18,003 bases of DNA. Origin: Ichthyophonus hoferi (Eukaryota; Opisthokonta; Ichthyosporea; Ichthyophonida; Ichthyophonidae). The translations under genes were made by a program, and so were the position numbers. This document shows positions 9,007 to 17,773 of this stretch, one piece after another (within the stretch, counting starts at the first letter, position 1; every line of letters starts with the position of its first letter). The notes under the pieces were generated by a model that saw nothing but the letters and a program-made list of their open reading frames with translations, was not told where the DNA came from and made no database searches. The DNA lies in NCBI GenBank assembly GCA_002751075.1, contig NAOQ01000815.1, positions 1 to 18,003 on the forward strand, given 5' to 3'.

Positions 9007-12000
9007 TTACAATGGGGGTGGGTTTTGGTCCTTGGTAGGCTTCACAGTAGGGACTGGTTCTGCCTGATCCTTCTCAATGTAGTTAGCTTGTTCAAGTTTA
9101 CGACCTTGCTTTTGAGGACAGAACTTCACCACGTGGCCCTTCTATTAATAGAAAAAGAGATAGTTAATATGCATATTTATATATAGAAAGGGAGAATAAT
9201 AATAATAAAAAAAGAGAGAAAAGAGAGGGAGGGAAAGGGAAGAGTAGTATTAGTCACTGAGACAAATGGGATATCATATGATGATGATGACTTATAAATA
9301 TATGAATAAGCCAACCATAATACGCACGTAGAGAGGAATGTAGATCAGACGAGAATTAAAGTATAAATAGGTTACCAATGGAACGTTTGTTTATAATATC
9401 CCATGTGTATACAACATAAGTGATACCACGGGAATAACTTTAATATACAAGGCAGGCATTATTATATTTAATGAGCCAATGAGCATACCATACCATACCT
9501 GTCTACAATGATGGCATTGGAGAATTCGAGGTGGGGGCATAATAAGAGTGTTTATTATTGGTGGCCTGGGCAGCCTAATCATGCCACCTTGTGGGCTATT
9601 CATGCGTGCTGCGGTTATGGTGTACACCAATAAATATAAAGAATAATTTATATAGATAGGGTGGTGATTGGTTATAAGTATGAAGGCCAATTGGAAACCC
9701 ACATTAAAAGAAAAAATATGTACCATTATGATTTAACACATACCAATGCCTCATATATCTACCTATCTACGCACAAACCAATCATCTTGTCAAGATATAC
9801 TTAAAAATAAGATACCAATCATTTTAAACTTTTACAACAAAAATAACAACATCAATACAAAATGTGCTATATAATACCATAGTTCATTGGTATTTGGCGC
9901 ATGTCATTCATTGTGTGCTCATATGGGCGATGATCTAAAAAGTTATAATTATGCTGGGCATACATAGTAGGGGGGGCTGCACCTCTCATCATGGGTGGAT
10001 ACATGTAATTGTACATCCTGTAGAGCCCTGGAGATTAGAATAAAATCCTGTCTATTTCTCATTATAGAGGAATATAAATAATTTTGCGCCGTAAAATCCT
10101 CCTAAAGCTTTTAAACAATCATATCACATCTATACGCTTTAATATAACATTATTTAATGTAGTTTGGAAAAAGAGCTAGTGCCATCTATTAGTGTTAAAT
10201 AGCAATTCATGATGATCAATCAAAATTGAATCAGCTAATGACAGAGGGTATAAATCGTTGACTAATATTTATGTAAATAATTTATAAAGAATAATATGGG
10301 TATAGCAATGTGAACAGTGCATATAAGTAGATAGAACGAAAAAGACGGAGAAAGAAATAAAGGAAAAAAGTGTATAATAGAGAGGAAGAAAGAGCAGAAC
10401 TGTAATAGATAAAAAAAAGAAACATTCGTGCATATACAATTTCAAAAGATCAATAGAATATATGTATGATATGTATGGTTATATTAAAAAATAAAATTCT
10501 ACTTAGCATTTTTTAGTTACTTATAACCATGTTGATTGATTGGGTAGGCTAATAATAAAGAGAGATATATGGATAAGATAGTATGCAATAAATAGTGTAT
10601 AGTATTATATGGTATAATAATATGACCAAACATTACTATATATGTTAGTATTAAGGGATGTGTATATGAGAAAGAATAATCCCTCCAAAATAAATAACCA
10701 TAACATCTAGGGGAATCTATTGGTGATGTGAGATTCAAGATTCAAAGTCATCATACCCAGGGCGGGCATTTGACATAATATGTCGATTCTCTAATACTGT
10801 TACAGCCTGTTCGATAGCTCTGAGAGAAGTCCCCCGACCTATGTATACATACATGTACTTGTTAGTCTGTGTTATGAATAGATTCGCAGTCACGCATATA
10901 TAAAAATTAATCACCGGAAAATACAATTGGTAGGCAACGCATTCATCCGAAAGGAACAAACCATTGGAGTGGCTCTTGCTTAATCTAGTAAAATTTACAT
11001 AGCTGGGGTAGATCTAATATATTATATTACATTAAACTATACGTTTACACTGAACAAATAAACTTCCTTGACAAAATCCGCCTGGCAGAGGATAAAAGGG
11101 AGCTACACATCTCAATAAACAAAGCCGGGTTACACGCAAAACAACAAAACTTCTAATAGTGTGTTACCTGCCGACCACAGCTGCTGCTCTTATTACTATG
11201 TTTGGAGTCGTTGTCGTAGTTTTTAATGGAAGCTTATTTGATTTATGTAGATATGTACTATGCATACGTGTATGTATGTCTATTGCATGTTATAAGATAT
11301 ATTATAAATAAAATATATGTACACACATATATACCCATGAATACAGTACTAACCTATAGACCCAGTCACACCAAAAGCCATTCTATTCAGTTTTCCCGCC
11401 AAAATACAAATAATAGTGGGGCACGTGCGCGTAGTATGAGCCTTGCCATCACATAGATGACACTGTGGAGTCGTTTCATTGGCTGTCTTCATAGTATCCA
11501 ATGGGGAGGTACACTACGGGAATATAATTGGTTCGTATGAATAACATTGCACTCCATCATATTGAAATTCATTGAATGTTATTAAATACAATTCTATATT
11601 TTTTGACGTATGAGTATGCTCGTTTGCACATAAATCGACAGTCATCTTTATTTTTCCAGGTTATACCATAATATAATATAAAAATATAGTATATGCACCG
11701 CTTTAAAGTATTTATTATATGATTTAGACACAATAAAGTTTTCTGTGTGTATTAAAGTAATATAATATAATGTATATAGTTCATATCAATACTTAAAAAT
11801 TTCATTAAACAACTAGAACAAATTGGAGAAAATATAATATCTACTAATCAGTCAAGATGTATGAGAAAAAATTACAGATTATACTATAGTTTAGATATAT
11901 GTTTCAACATAAAATTAAAATATACTGTAGTAGCACTGCATATTATTAGTATGATAGTATATATGCATGCATATGAGCCTCAGCAGACACATACTTCTCT

Positions 12001-13856
12001 GGCCCAATGGCCCTTTCCGCCACAATTGTAGCACTTGTTAGAATCCATTCTAGTAGGGATTTCTTGCTGTGGAGCCCTAGTACATCAGTAACTACAATAA
12101 TTTTATCACTGACTATATATATATGGAGATATGTATGCATATATATAAATTGTACTTGTCATATCACAACCATTAATACACTATGACTTATTATATATAG
12201 GTATGCATATAGCTTACTTACCATACCATATTAGGCAATTATCGTTTAGTCAACACCTGCTATTGAAAAATCATTACATGACTCTTTAGATCAATCAGGA
12301 TGTTAATTTTTCCAAGTCATAGCTGACGTAAAGTACTTGACATGCATTTTTTTAATTCAAACTAAGCACGTTAATAATGGGTTCTTGATATAAACCACTG
12401 ATGGTCAACTGTAGTTATGCTTTCAAATTAGGGGATGAATCTAATTGGACCATTATCGCTCCTCCACTTAAAGCCCACATGAATTGCATATAGTAGCATA
12501 ATACCCAATCAAAGCTCAGATTTAAATCACACAACCTGGTATGCCTACAAGTTGCATTTAATCTCATCATATGCAAGTAGGGAAAACCCCAAATATAAAA
12601 ATATATACACTGCATTAATAAGACAGAAATAGCTACAAAAAGCTTTTCAGCTATAATTAAATCCAAAAATGTTTATTATATACCATAATATACAGGGCAG
12701 AGGATAGAAATACTGACCACAAGTACAACACATGCATAGATCAATTCCTTTGATTATATGTACGTATATATTAAACAATACACAGGCTGTCATTGTCTCC
12801 CTCCTCTCCCTTCTCTTACCTCCTCTTCAACACTCTTAGTGGTCGTGTTATTGCTCATGTTGTTCTGTTCATTCGCCTGCATATTTCACACAGGTCACTG
12901 GTTGTGCTAAAGAATTATCTATTAGATTATTTATTTCCATGTCTACATTTTCGTTGTGACAACCCAGATATGAAAGGTTATACCAACATGTGCACATTAA
13001 TAAAGATATATACTATCAGATACCGAATCAGTAATGACATTCTATGTTGACTGTCCCGGACACCTTCCCTTCCCAACGTTTCATCTAATCTAATTAATTG
13101 TCTTTATTCCTGTCTTAGATCTCAGCCACAACTGACAGGCCAGATAATCATTCAAAACGGAGTCACTGAAACTGAATCATGCTTACAGTGTTGCACTGTA
13201 TCTTAGATATTGACAAAACGATGACTGTAGTTAATGAAGACTACAAAAAGTGCCATTAGATATAATAGACTTGTAGATAACTGAAGGAAATATCTTAGGC
13301 CATAATTAGAGCCATAATTATATCAATAAAAGAATAAGGCAGCAACTGAAGGAGTATTTTGTGTATATGTGAACTGGTATTTTCCCACTCAAATACTTGA
13401 CAATAGGTGACCTCATAAAACATACCAATATTGTCGGTTAATATACTTTTGACTTGGCCAGTTTTCAATGTTCCGGCAAAGATTTTTGAATATAACCGAA
13501 ATAATAGAGGTATTTGAAGTCAAGTAGTACAATAAGTAAAACATCTGAACAGCGGAACGTAGTCCTTCCTCACTGGGTTGTGCATGGCCATTATAATTAT
13601 GCTCTCTTGCATACAAGACCTCACAGTGGCTATATATATACTATATATACTCTTACCTTTTTCCGCTAAGAAAATGCCTGTTAGGCTTAAAGAAGACCTG
13701 TTTATATTTATTTGCATAATAATTATAAAAATACAACTTAAAACGCAATATTATTTATATTTAACCGCTAATTGAATGCACGTGTCATCATTTACAATAA
13801 CATACCATTTTATGTACGTCTGACCTCATTCCCATAGATCTAGATCCAAACGCCAT
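9007..13856 (-). CDS. Three-CCHC zinc-knuckle protein, 12-exon model, 377 residues
   Basis: Exons in gene order: 13856..13806, 13697..13657, 13605..13426, 13171..13137, 13084..13014, 12876..12820, 12066..11995, 11513..11354, 10838..10757, 10017..9878, 9608..9499, 9141..9007 (TAA). They total 1134 nt and every phase matches. Three C-x2-C-x4-H-x4-C knuckles are complete: CYNCGGKGHWAREC (residues 157-170), CHLCDGKAHTTRTC (187-200) and CHHCRQKGHVVKFC (328-341). The first and third are each split by a phase-0 intron, and only splicing restores them. Such knuckles bind single-stranded RNA or DNA, so a nucleic-acid-binding role is inferred. Between knuckles 2 and 3 lies a Met/Pro/Tyr-rich linker (MYNYMYPPMMRGAAPP; RLPRPPIINTLIMPPPR); the tail is Pro/Lys-rich. 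Residues 32-126 look helical (SVIFKNLCRNIENWP; ETLGREGVRDSQHRMSLLI); residues 127-156 are N/T/E-rich. No RRM or cold-shock domain is seen. Exons 6-12 are firm; exons 1-5 rest on phase and splice sites. Exon 3 could instead begin at 13619, skipping exon 2. Confidence 0.8.
9142..9498 (-). other. Intron splitting knuckle 3, with a pure purine/pyrimidine tract
   Basis: A 357-nt intron between exons 11 and 12 of the zinc-knuckle gene, donor gtatgg. The + strand is purely A/G from 9207 to 9244, so the pre-mRNA has a 38-nt pyrimidine run 65-100 nt before the acceptor. A GATGATGATGA run lies near 9279..9290. Confidence 0.75.
9609..9877 (-). other. Intron between exons 10 and 11, CCAAT-rich
   Basis: 269 nt with donor gtatta and acceptor ccgcag. 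It contains a run of CCAAT/ATTGG pentamers (for example near 9627, 9667, 9689, 9745, 9778 and 9816), far more than base composition predicts. No exon is recognised inside it. Confidence 0.7.
10018..10756 (-). other. Intron between exons 9 and 10
   Basis: 739 nt with donor gtatga and acceptor ctctacag. It holds one copy of a 40-bp dispersed repeat (10165..10204) and a purine-rich + strand segment around 10331..10420. No coding exon is recognised. Confidence 0.7.
10165..10204 (+). repeat. 40-bp dispersed repeat, copy A
   Basis: Matches 15283..15322 at 34 of 40 positions, same orientation. The shared core is TAGTGC-ATCTATT-GTGTTAAA. The part GTGCCATCTATTAGTG resembles a CTCF-type core (its complement reads ACTAATAGATGGCAC), but the flanking GC-rich bases of a strong CTCF site are missing. 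Confidence 0.6.
10839..11353 (-). other. Intron between exons 8 and 9
   Basis: 515 nt if the donor is gttagt at 11353. In-phase alternative donors end exon 8 at 11372 (gtgtga) or 11408 (gtattt), which would remove 6 or 18 codons from the end of exon 8 without changing the frame. The acceptor is tacatag. No other exon is seen. Confidence 0.6.
11391..11404. promoter_or_regulatory. Perfect E2F-type site inside the exon 8 tail
   Basis: TTTTCCCGCCAAAA is a full match to the classic E2F/DP consensus. It lies in the last third of exon 8, or in the following intron if the donor at 11407 is used. There is no known promoter here, so a regulatory role is only a possibility. Confidence 0.3.
11514..11994 (-). 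other. Intron splitting knuckle 1
   Basis: 481 nt with a strong donor (gtatgt) and acceptor cccgtag. The intron falls between Glu169 and Cys170, so the fourth zinc ligand of knuckle 1 is the first codon of the next exon. Its AT-rich interior has no recognised exon. Confidence 0.8.
12067..12819 (-). other. Intron between exons 6 and 7
   Basis: 753 nt with donor gtaaga and acceptor ctccacag. A - strand frame near 12415..12666 is open for 83 codons, but it carries no motif and no good splice borders, so it is not called. A TATA-rich strip lies at 12112..12146. Confidence 0.65.
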
Positions 13857-13945
13857 TCATAATTATGTTCATTATGATTAAAATAATAAAACCTATGAGA
13901 TTGGATGATATCACGAGATATTAAAATAGATTGACCAATCATAGC
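13857..13945 (-). promoter_or_regulatory. Promoter of the zinc-knuckle gene with two CCAAT boxes
   Basis: Upstream of the ATG at 13856 the - strand carries CCAATC at 13904..13899 and an inverted CCAAT (ATTGGTC) at 13940..13934, 43 and about 80 nt before the start. Between them is a near-palindrome (ATATC-ACGA-GATAT, 13908..13921). There is no clear TATA box. Paired CCAAT boxes at this distance are typical of NF-Y-driven promoters, and they support the placement of exon 1. Confidence 0.4.
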
Positions 13946-14809
13946 TCAAAATGTTTTTTTTTCCCCTGCTCATGGGCATAAATTATTTAAGCTACTTACT
14001 GAAAAATCTTGTTAAGAAATTGATTTACAAAAAAAAATCGAAGTAACAATTGTCAAATTGTGATCAATTCCACTTTAGCTGTTACCTATTCGTTTTATAA
14101 GTACAACTATTACAGTGTGTTTTGCAATAAATATGGCTTGGGAAATAATCGATTAACACTTTACAGCATCTCTAACTCTTATGACTATGATAATACACAA
14201 AATGCTGGTTCCACATATATATATTAAAAGAACAGTTAAACCTAGTAAGATTGGACGATAATTCTGTTAAAAAAAAAAAACTTGGGAATAGAGCATTCAT
14301 ATACTATCATTGTTGTGGGACTGTATTCTCTTATTTAAAATATAGTAATTAACTATTAATTATTAAAATATGACTTTATTAATAGGTGTAATATTCGATC
14401 TAGAATATTCATGAAAATAAATTGAACCAACATAATTTACAATTCTACTATAAATTATTATCTCTGACTAATATTTACCTATCTTACAATATCGCCCATT
14501 AAATAACAGCAGTCATATTATAAGATTAGCTAGCTATGTTGATATATACAATGTAAGTACTGAAGATGCCTTCATATATTATTATATGTTATTTTGTTGG
14601 GAAAGTTTTATTAACTGCAATAAGCATATGCTAATTTGGTATTAGTTGTATACCAAACAATAACAATAGATCTATTGCTAAGAAAACATGCATCCTCCTC
14701 TGGGCAGCTTACCAGGCAAATGCCCCCGTGGATTGAGAGGAGGAATTCTGATAGTATCATATATAAGCACCTATTGGCAATTTCAACCTATGTATTTATA
14801 ACTTATACA
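13946..14809. other. Intergenic DNA; one GC-richer patch of unclear nature
   Basis: AT-rich up to about 14680. The patch 14690..14755 is open on several frames of both strands: + reads KHASSSGQLTRQMPPWIERR; - reads FLLSIHGGICL and continues past a possible donor gtaagc. It directly adjoins the LTR-like repeat at 14810, so it may be part of that insertion or host sequence. No gene can be assigned. Confidence 0.45.
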
Positions 14810-15042
14810 TGTCAAGGTGGTAGCCGACTTATTCAAGCAGAGAATTTAGGATAAAATTTATACAGGCTTTATTCAATATGGACACAGAATCAAGAGTCCT
14901 CGATCTATCTTAAATAGAGCCCTTTCATACTTTCTAAATATAACATTTTACATTAAGAATACCTCAGAACCCAGCAATAATTAATTAGACAATTATAATT
15001 ACAGTTACTTCACATATGTTGCTTATGTAGCTATATTTGACA
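14810..15042 (-). mobile_element. Solo-LTR-like fossil, copy 2
   Basis: 233 bp read on the - strand: it starts TGTCAAATATAGCT, carries TATTTAGAAAGTATGAAAGGG, a conserved TTGAATAAAG, then GTCGGCTACCACCTTGACA. It aligns over its whole length with 2306..2540 but with many differences, and its TATA box has decayed. The two lie in opposite orientation 12.5 kb apart, so they are separate insertions rather than the two ends of one element. No internal genes or clear target-site duplication were seen. It is an old copy of an unnamed family. Confidence 0.5.
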
Positions 15043-15538
15043 CTTACTACCATACTGTTGATAAATACATCGATAATAAAGTTATAAAAATGAAAGTGCC
15101 GAGAATTTGGAAATTTCTATAATTACAACCATATTATTTTCATTTTTTTGATTTCAGTGCATAGTATTTGGTCTGATAACTTAATATTAACACAAGAATG
15201 TTTAAATAATTTAGGTATTTTTTTATGTAGCAATAAACATTTAATATTAGTAGCATTAACAATTAGTATTGCATATGTGGCATGGAAAAATAGTTAGTGC
15301 GATCTATTGGTGTTAAACGGCATGGCAAATCTAGTAAGTCAACGATCCACAAATGCTGAAAACAGTTCACCCTAACCCTACATCCATTAAGTAACCTCTA
15401 CGTGTGGAGATACAATTTTATTACATTTATACACTGTCTTCAAATCTGCATTTGAACTATCGACATTTCCAGTGTCAAAGTAATACTAAATCAATGTACA
15501 AAACAAAGAAGCAACACCCACATATCACTTAATACTAG
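15043..15538. other. Intergenic DNA with a dispersed repeat and a telomere-like dyad
   Basis: Contains copy B of the 40-bp repeat (15283..15322) and the string CCCTAACCCTA near 15370. A possible + start MLKTVHPNPTSI near 15354 ends at a donor-like gtaacc and is not supported further. Confidence 0.5.
15283..15322 (+). repeat. 40-bp dispersed repeat, copy B
   Basis: TGGAAAAATAGTTAGTGCGA continuing with TCTATTGGTGTTAAACGGCA. It differs from copy A at 10165 in six places. Similarity fades quickly on both sides, so the unit is short. No terminal inverted repeats are seen. Confidence 0.6.
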
Positions 15539-15882
15539 ATGCCAGAGCCTACAATAGATCCAGAGCTTGAGCCAGAACAAACCAGAACATTTAGCATAGG
15601 CCCACTTAAAAGCACCTATATAGCCCACACGGTATATAACCCAGCTCCTAGCTAAGGTGGGGAAATAATTATCAATATAAATACCTATATTTTATAAGCC
15701 GTGCCAAACATTTAATAGTATAAATATATTATTAATCAATTTATGTCCTTTCTATTACTCATTAACGATATATGCGTACTCAGTCGCCTATGCACGGTTT
15801 GGTTACCTATCTTCGGTTTTATTACATTGGATGCCATCAGGAATTACCTAGCTTATTTAGTGAGCGACAAGCCTACAATTAA
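15539..15882 (+). CDS. Candidate two-exon small gene, 63 residues, unknown
   Basis: Exon 15539..15631 follows an acceptor-like aatactag and reads MPEPTIDPELEPEQTRTFSI then GPLKSTYIAHT before a donor gtatat. It is acidic and Pro/Glu-rich. A phase-0 acceptor (gtactcag) at 15783 leads to 15784..15882, reading SPMHGLVTYLRFYYIGCHQE and ending in TAA. The intron would be 152 nt. An in-frame TAG directly precedes the ATG, so the exon either starts the protein or is internal. Without splicing the first frame ends at 15655. Another + frame over 15743..15925 (ending SLGGTCNYTMRPV) and - strand frames (MASNVIKPKI before gtaacc) compete. No family is recognised. Confidence 0.22.
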
Positions 15883-16912
15883 GTCGCTGGGTGGCACATG
15901 TAATTATACCATGAGACCGGTTTAGAATGATTGTCAATAGATAAGGAATGTTGGACAAGAATAAATCATTAACTAAGATTAACCAATTGAATTTGTTTAA
16001 CGTTCAGATTGTTAATTAGTTAATTATGTACGACGTATGATTTTGCTCTACCTCACAGTTGGCATGATTTGAATTTGCAATTGCAGCAGAAGGCACAATG
16101 ATTGTAGTTTTATTATTAGACATTTCATAAATGTATTACTGATCTAGTAAAAGAAGTGAAATACCGAAGACAAAATATTTTTTATTACTGCATGGCTACA
16201 ATATATGCTCTGTTTAAAAAATTTGGGAACAATATTTGACTTTTAACTAGAAAATACTCTTTTTGATGAAGTAGCTGTATCTGCTTCACTTAACTACCAA
16301 CACAATTACTATATATGCACACCACCAAGTGTTAATTTCACATACCATATTAAACATATTGAGTATATAGTGTATACATTGGAATTGCAAAGTTATTACG
16401 ACATATACTCCAAAAAGTACTATTGACCCTGTTGATATTATAGAACTCTAAGTTATCAGTATTGTTATTTTGTAAAACTACTATTTCTATAGTTACTTAC
16501 ACCTTTGGTATAGATAACTATACATATGTTACTAACAGAATTCCATGTAGTTACTTACACCTACACTGTGTAGTTAAATATGGAAATCTGTGGCAGGTGC
16601 TAGTGACGTGGCCATAAACTCTAGGTATCCAATTAATATAAGTGTGCTGGTGTTATTTGCTGGGATAGCAATATAATTATTGGGTTACTTCGGCATGTTC
16701 TCAATAAAGAGAGGCGAAGGTAAAGCAGTACAAATAAATACATGCAGAAATTCTATTTTGGTATTTATGGAATAATGAGATGTGTTAAGAATTTGACGTG
16801 GAATTCTTTTTCTAATTTGTTTTGGAACAGTCTTGCAATAATAAACGTAAACATAATAAAATTTATCAAAAGAGCCGTACTGAGAAATTATAAAAAAATA
16901 TTTCTTTAACAG
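15883..16912. other. AT-rich DNA with weak exon-like patches
   Basis: The patch 16645..16714 reads, on +, CAGVICWDSNIIIGLLRHVL up to a donor gtaaag, and could join a short stretch after the acceptor ggaacag near 16830. No homology supports this. Near 16485..16565 the phrase TAGTTACTTACACCT occurs twice (about 16490 and 16547), a local duplication. Confidence 0.4.
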
Positions 16913-17017
16913 ACCTTGCTACTAGTATGCGTTGAAACGAAAACAAATGTAGGCATTTGCGAAAAGAAAAAAGAAAAAGACTCTGGCTTAAGTCAATTTC
17001 ATTTCAGATATAAATAG
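16913..17017 (+). CDS. Candidate 3' exon, 34 residues, unknown
   Basis: A good acceptor (aaaatatttctttaacag) is followed by an open frame TLLLVCVETKTNVGIC, a basic/acidic stretch EKKKEKDSG, and an end QFHFRYK then TAG. The composition is protein-like, but no upstream exon is certain. The stop codon overlaps the TATA box of the next candidate gene, so one of the two readings is probably wrong. Confidence 0.2.
   Translation, partial: TLLLVCVETKTNVGICEKKKEKDSGLSQFHFRYK
17009..17016 (+). promoter_or_regulatory. TATA box before the 41-residue microprotein
   Basis: TATAAATA followed by GGGG lies 32 nt before the ATG at 17048. If transcription starts about 30 nt downstream, the 5' leader is only a few bases long, which is unusual but known for short-leader genes. 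Confidence 0.4.
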
Positions 17018-17047
17018 GGGTTGATGGCTACTGGAGATGTTTAAATT

Positions 17048-17215
17048 ATGGTACGAAGTACTATTTTACCCGAGTTAACGCTAGCATTTGGGTCTTATTT
17101 TCTCTGTTGTGTGGTCATTAATAGTATATTTTTAAATGCGGTAGGCATAAAATGAATAACCTTGTAACGATATATATTGCAGCAAATGGATGAGAAGAAA
17201 AGGGCAGACTTGTAG
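17048..17215 (+). CDS. Candidate single-span membrane microprotein, 41 residues, two exons
   Basis: Exon 1 (17048..17140) starts with attATGG and reads MVRSTILPELTLAF, then a hydrophobic run GSYFLCCVVINSIFLNA (about residues 15-31). A donor gtaggc and an acceptor atatattgcag bound a 42-nt intron. Exon 2 (17183..17215) gives QMDEKKRADL and TAG, in phase. The result is a short N-terminus, one membrane span and a charged tail, the plan of small subunits of respiratory complexes, translocons and similar assemblies. The start (ILPEL) faintly recalls NDUFA1 (EILPGL), but the rest does not match. Without splicing the frame ends four codons later (VGIK), so a 35-residue form is also possible. No family is recognised. 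Confidence 0.4.
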
Positions 17216-17773
17216 CAATACTTTTCTCTAGCCTAGTCGTCACAGTGATTTTTACAGTTACATTTTTTTTATAAAAGATATGCGAAATAAACATATGGCT
17301 CTAGTCTAAAGCAAAAAAAACAATCCGAATTCAAATACTCAAATTTATTAAAAAAAAAAAATACTAATTCAGTATATTAAAAAATGGTAGGTTTTTTGAA
17401 GCATATGTGATGCATTTCAATGATTCTTTGTTTACTTATATTTAAATACAACTTTTATTCTATTCATTTATTATTTGTTATTAATAAAATAGGAGAGATT
17501 ATCTATCAAACCCACATAGTAATCTTTCTTATTGAAATTAATTCCTGTATATTATATTCGGCATAAAGATTAATTCAAATTCAATCTCAACTCATCACAA
17601 GTGTTTATAATGGTATAAATTAACGACTATACGGTTGATACCAGGCGTCCAGTTTTGTTTACACAATATCCCGCCGTCTGACATATATAATTGTCGGCAA
17701 TGTAGTAAAGATGGTCGACATAAGATCAGGCAATTCTAGTGGACCTCAGTAATCTTTTGTAATATTGTATTAG
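17216..17773. other. Intergenic; short CpG-containing patch with a small ORF
   Basis: AT-rich until about 17640. The patch 17640..17755 is GC-richer, with CCCGCCGTCTGAC near 17671. A start aaagATGG at 17709 opens MVDIRSGNSSGPQ before a stop or a donor-like gtaatc. It might be a first exon or an upstream ORF of the gene at the right edge. Confidence 0.4.

Noticed and set aside
9391-9726. 111-codon - strand frame taken as one unspliced protein
   Set aside because: Only codons 9608..9499 match the spliced gene; the rest runs into introns bounded by gtatgg and ccgcag.
10735-10959. 74-codon - strand frame as an independent gene
   Set aside because: The segment from 10838 to 10757 has acceptor and donor sites that place it in phase within the zinc-knuckle gene; the hydrophobic N-terminal part is intron.
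11620-11660. Possible extra - strand exon with CRFMCKRAYSY
   Set aside because: The cysteine spacing is not that of a zinc knuckle, splice sites are poor, and the gene is already in phase without it.
11946-12140. 64-codon - strand frame reading across knuckle 1 in another frame
   Set aside because: The overlapping frame encodes a perfect CCHC knuckle with good splice borders; this one is its shadow.
12415-12666. 83-codon - strand frame
   Set aside because: Lies in an intron of the zinc-knuckle gene, lacks any motif, and has no pair of splice sites in phase with neighbouring exons.
12786-12892. + strand hydrophobic exon-like frame (LLVVLLLMLFCSFACIF)
   Set aside because: It is the complement of the charged exon 6 of the zinc-knuckle gene, which has stronger splice sites; hydrophobic antisense frames are a common artefact.
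13119-13206. + strand frame after an excellent pyrimidine tract (SQPQLTGQIIIQNGVTE)
   Set aside because: The pyrimidine tract is the complement of the purine-rich exon 5 on the other strand, whose phase fits the zinc-knuckle gene. Still a possible rival if exons 4-5 prove wrong.
15369-15381. Interstitial telomere repeat CCCTAACCCTA
   Set aside because: Fewer than two full units; this can arise by chance.
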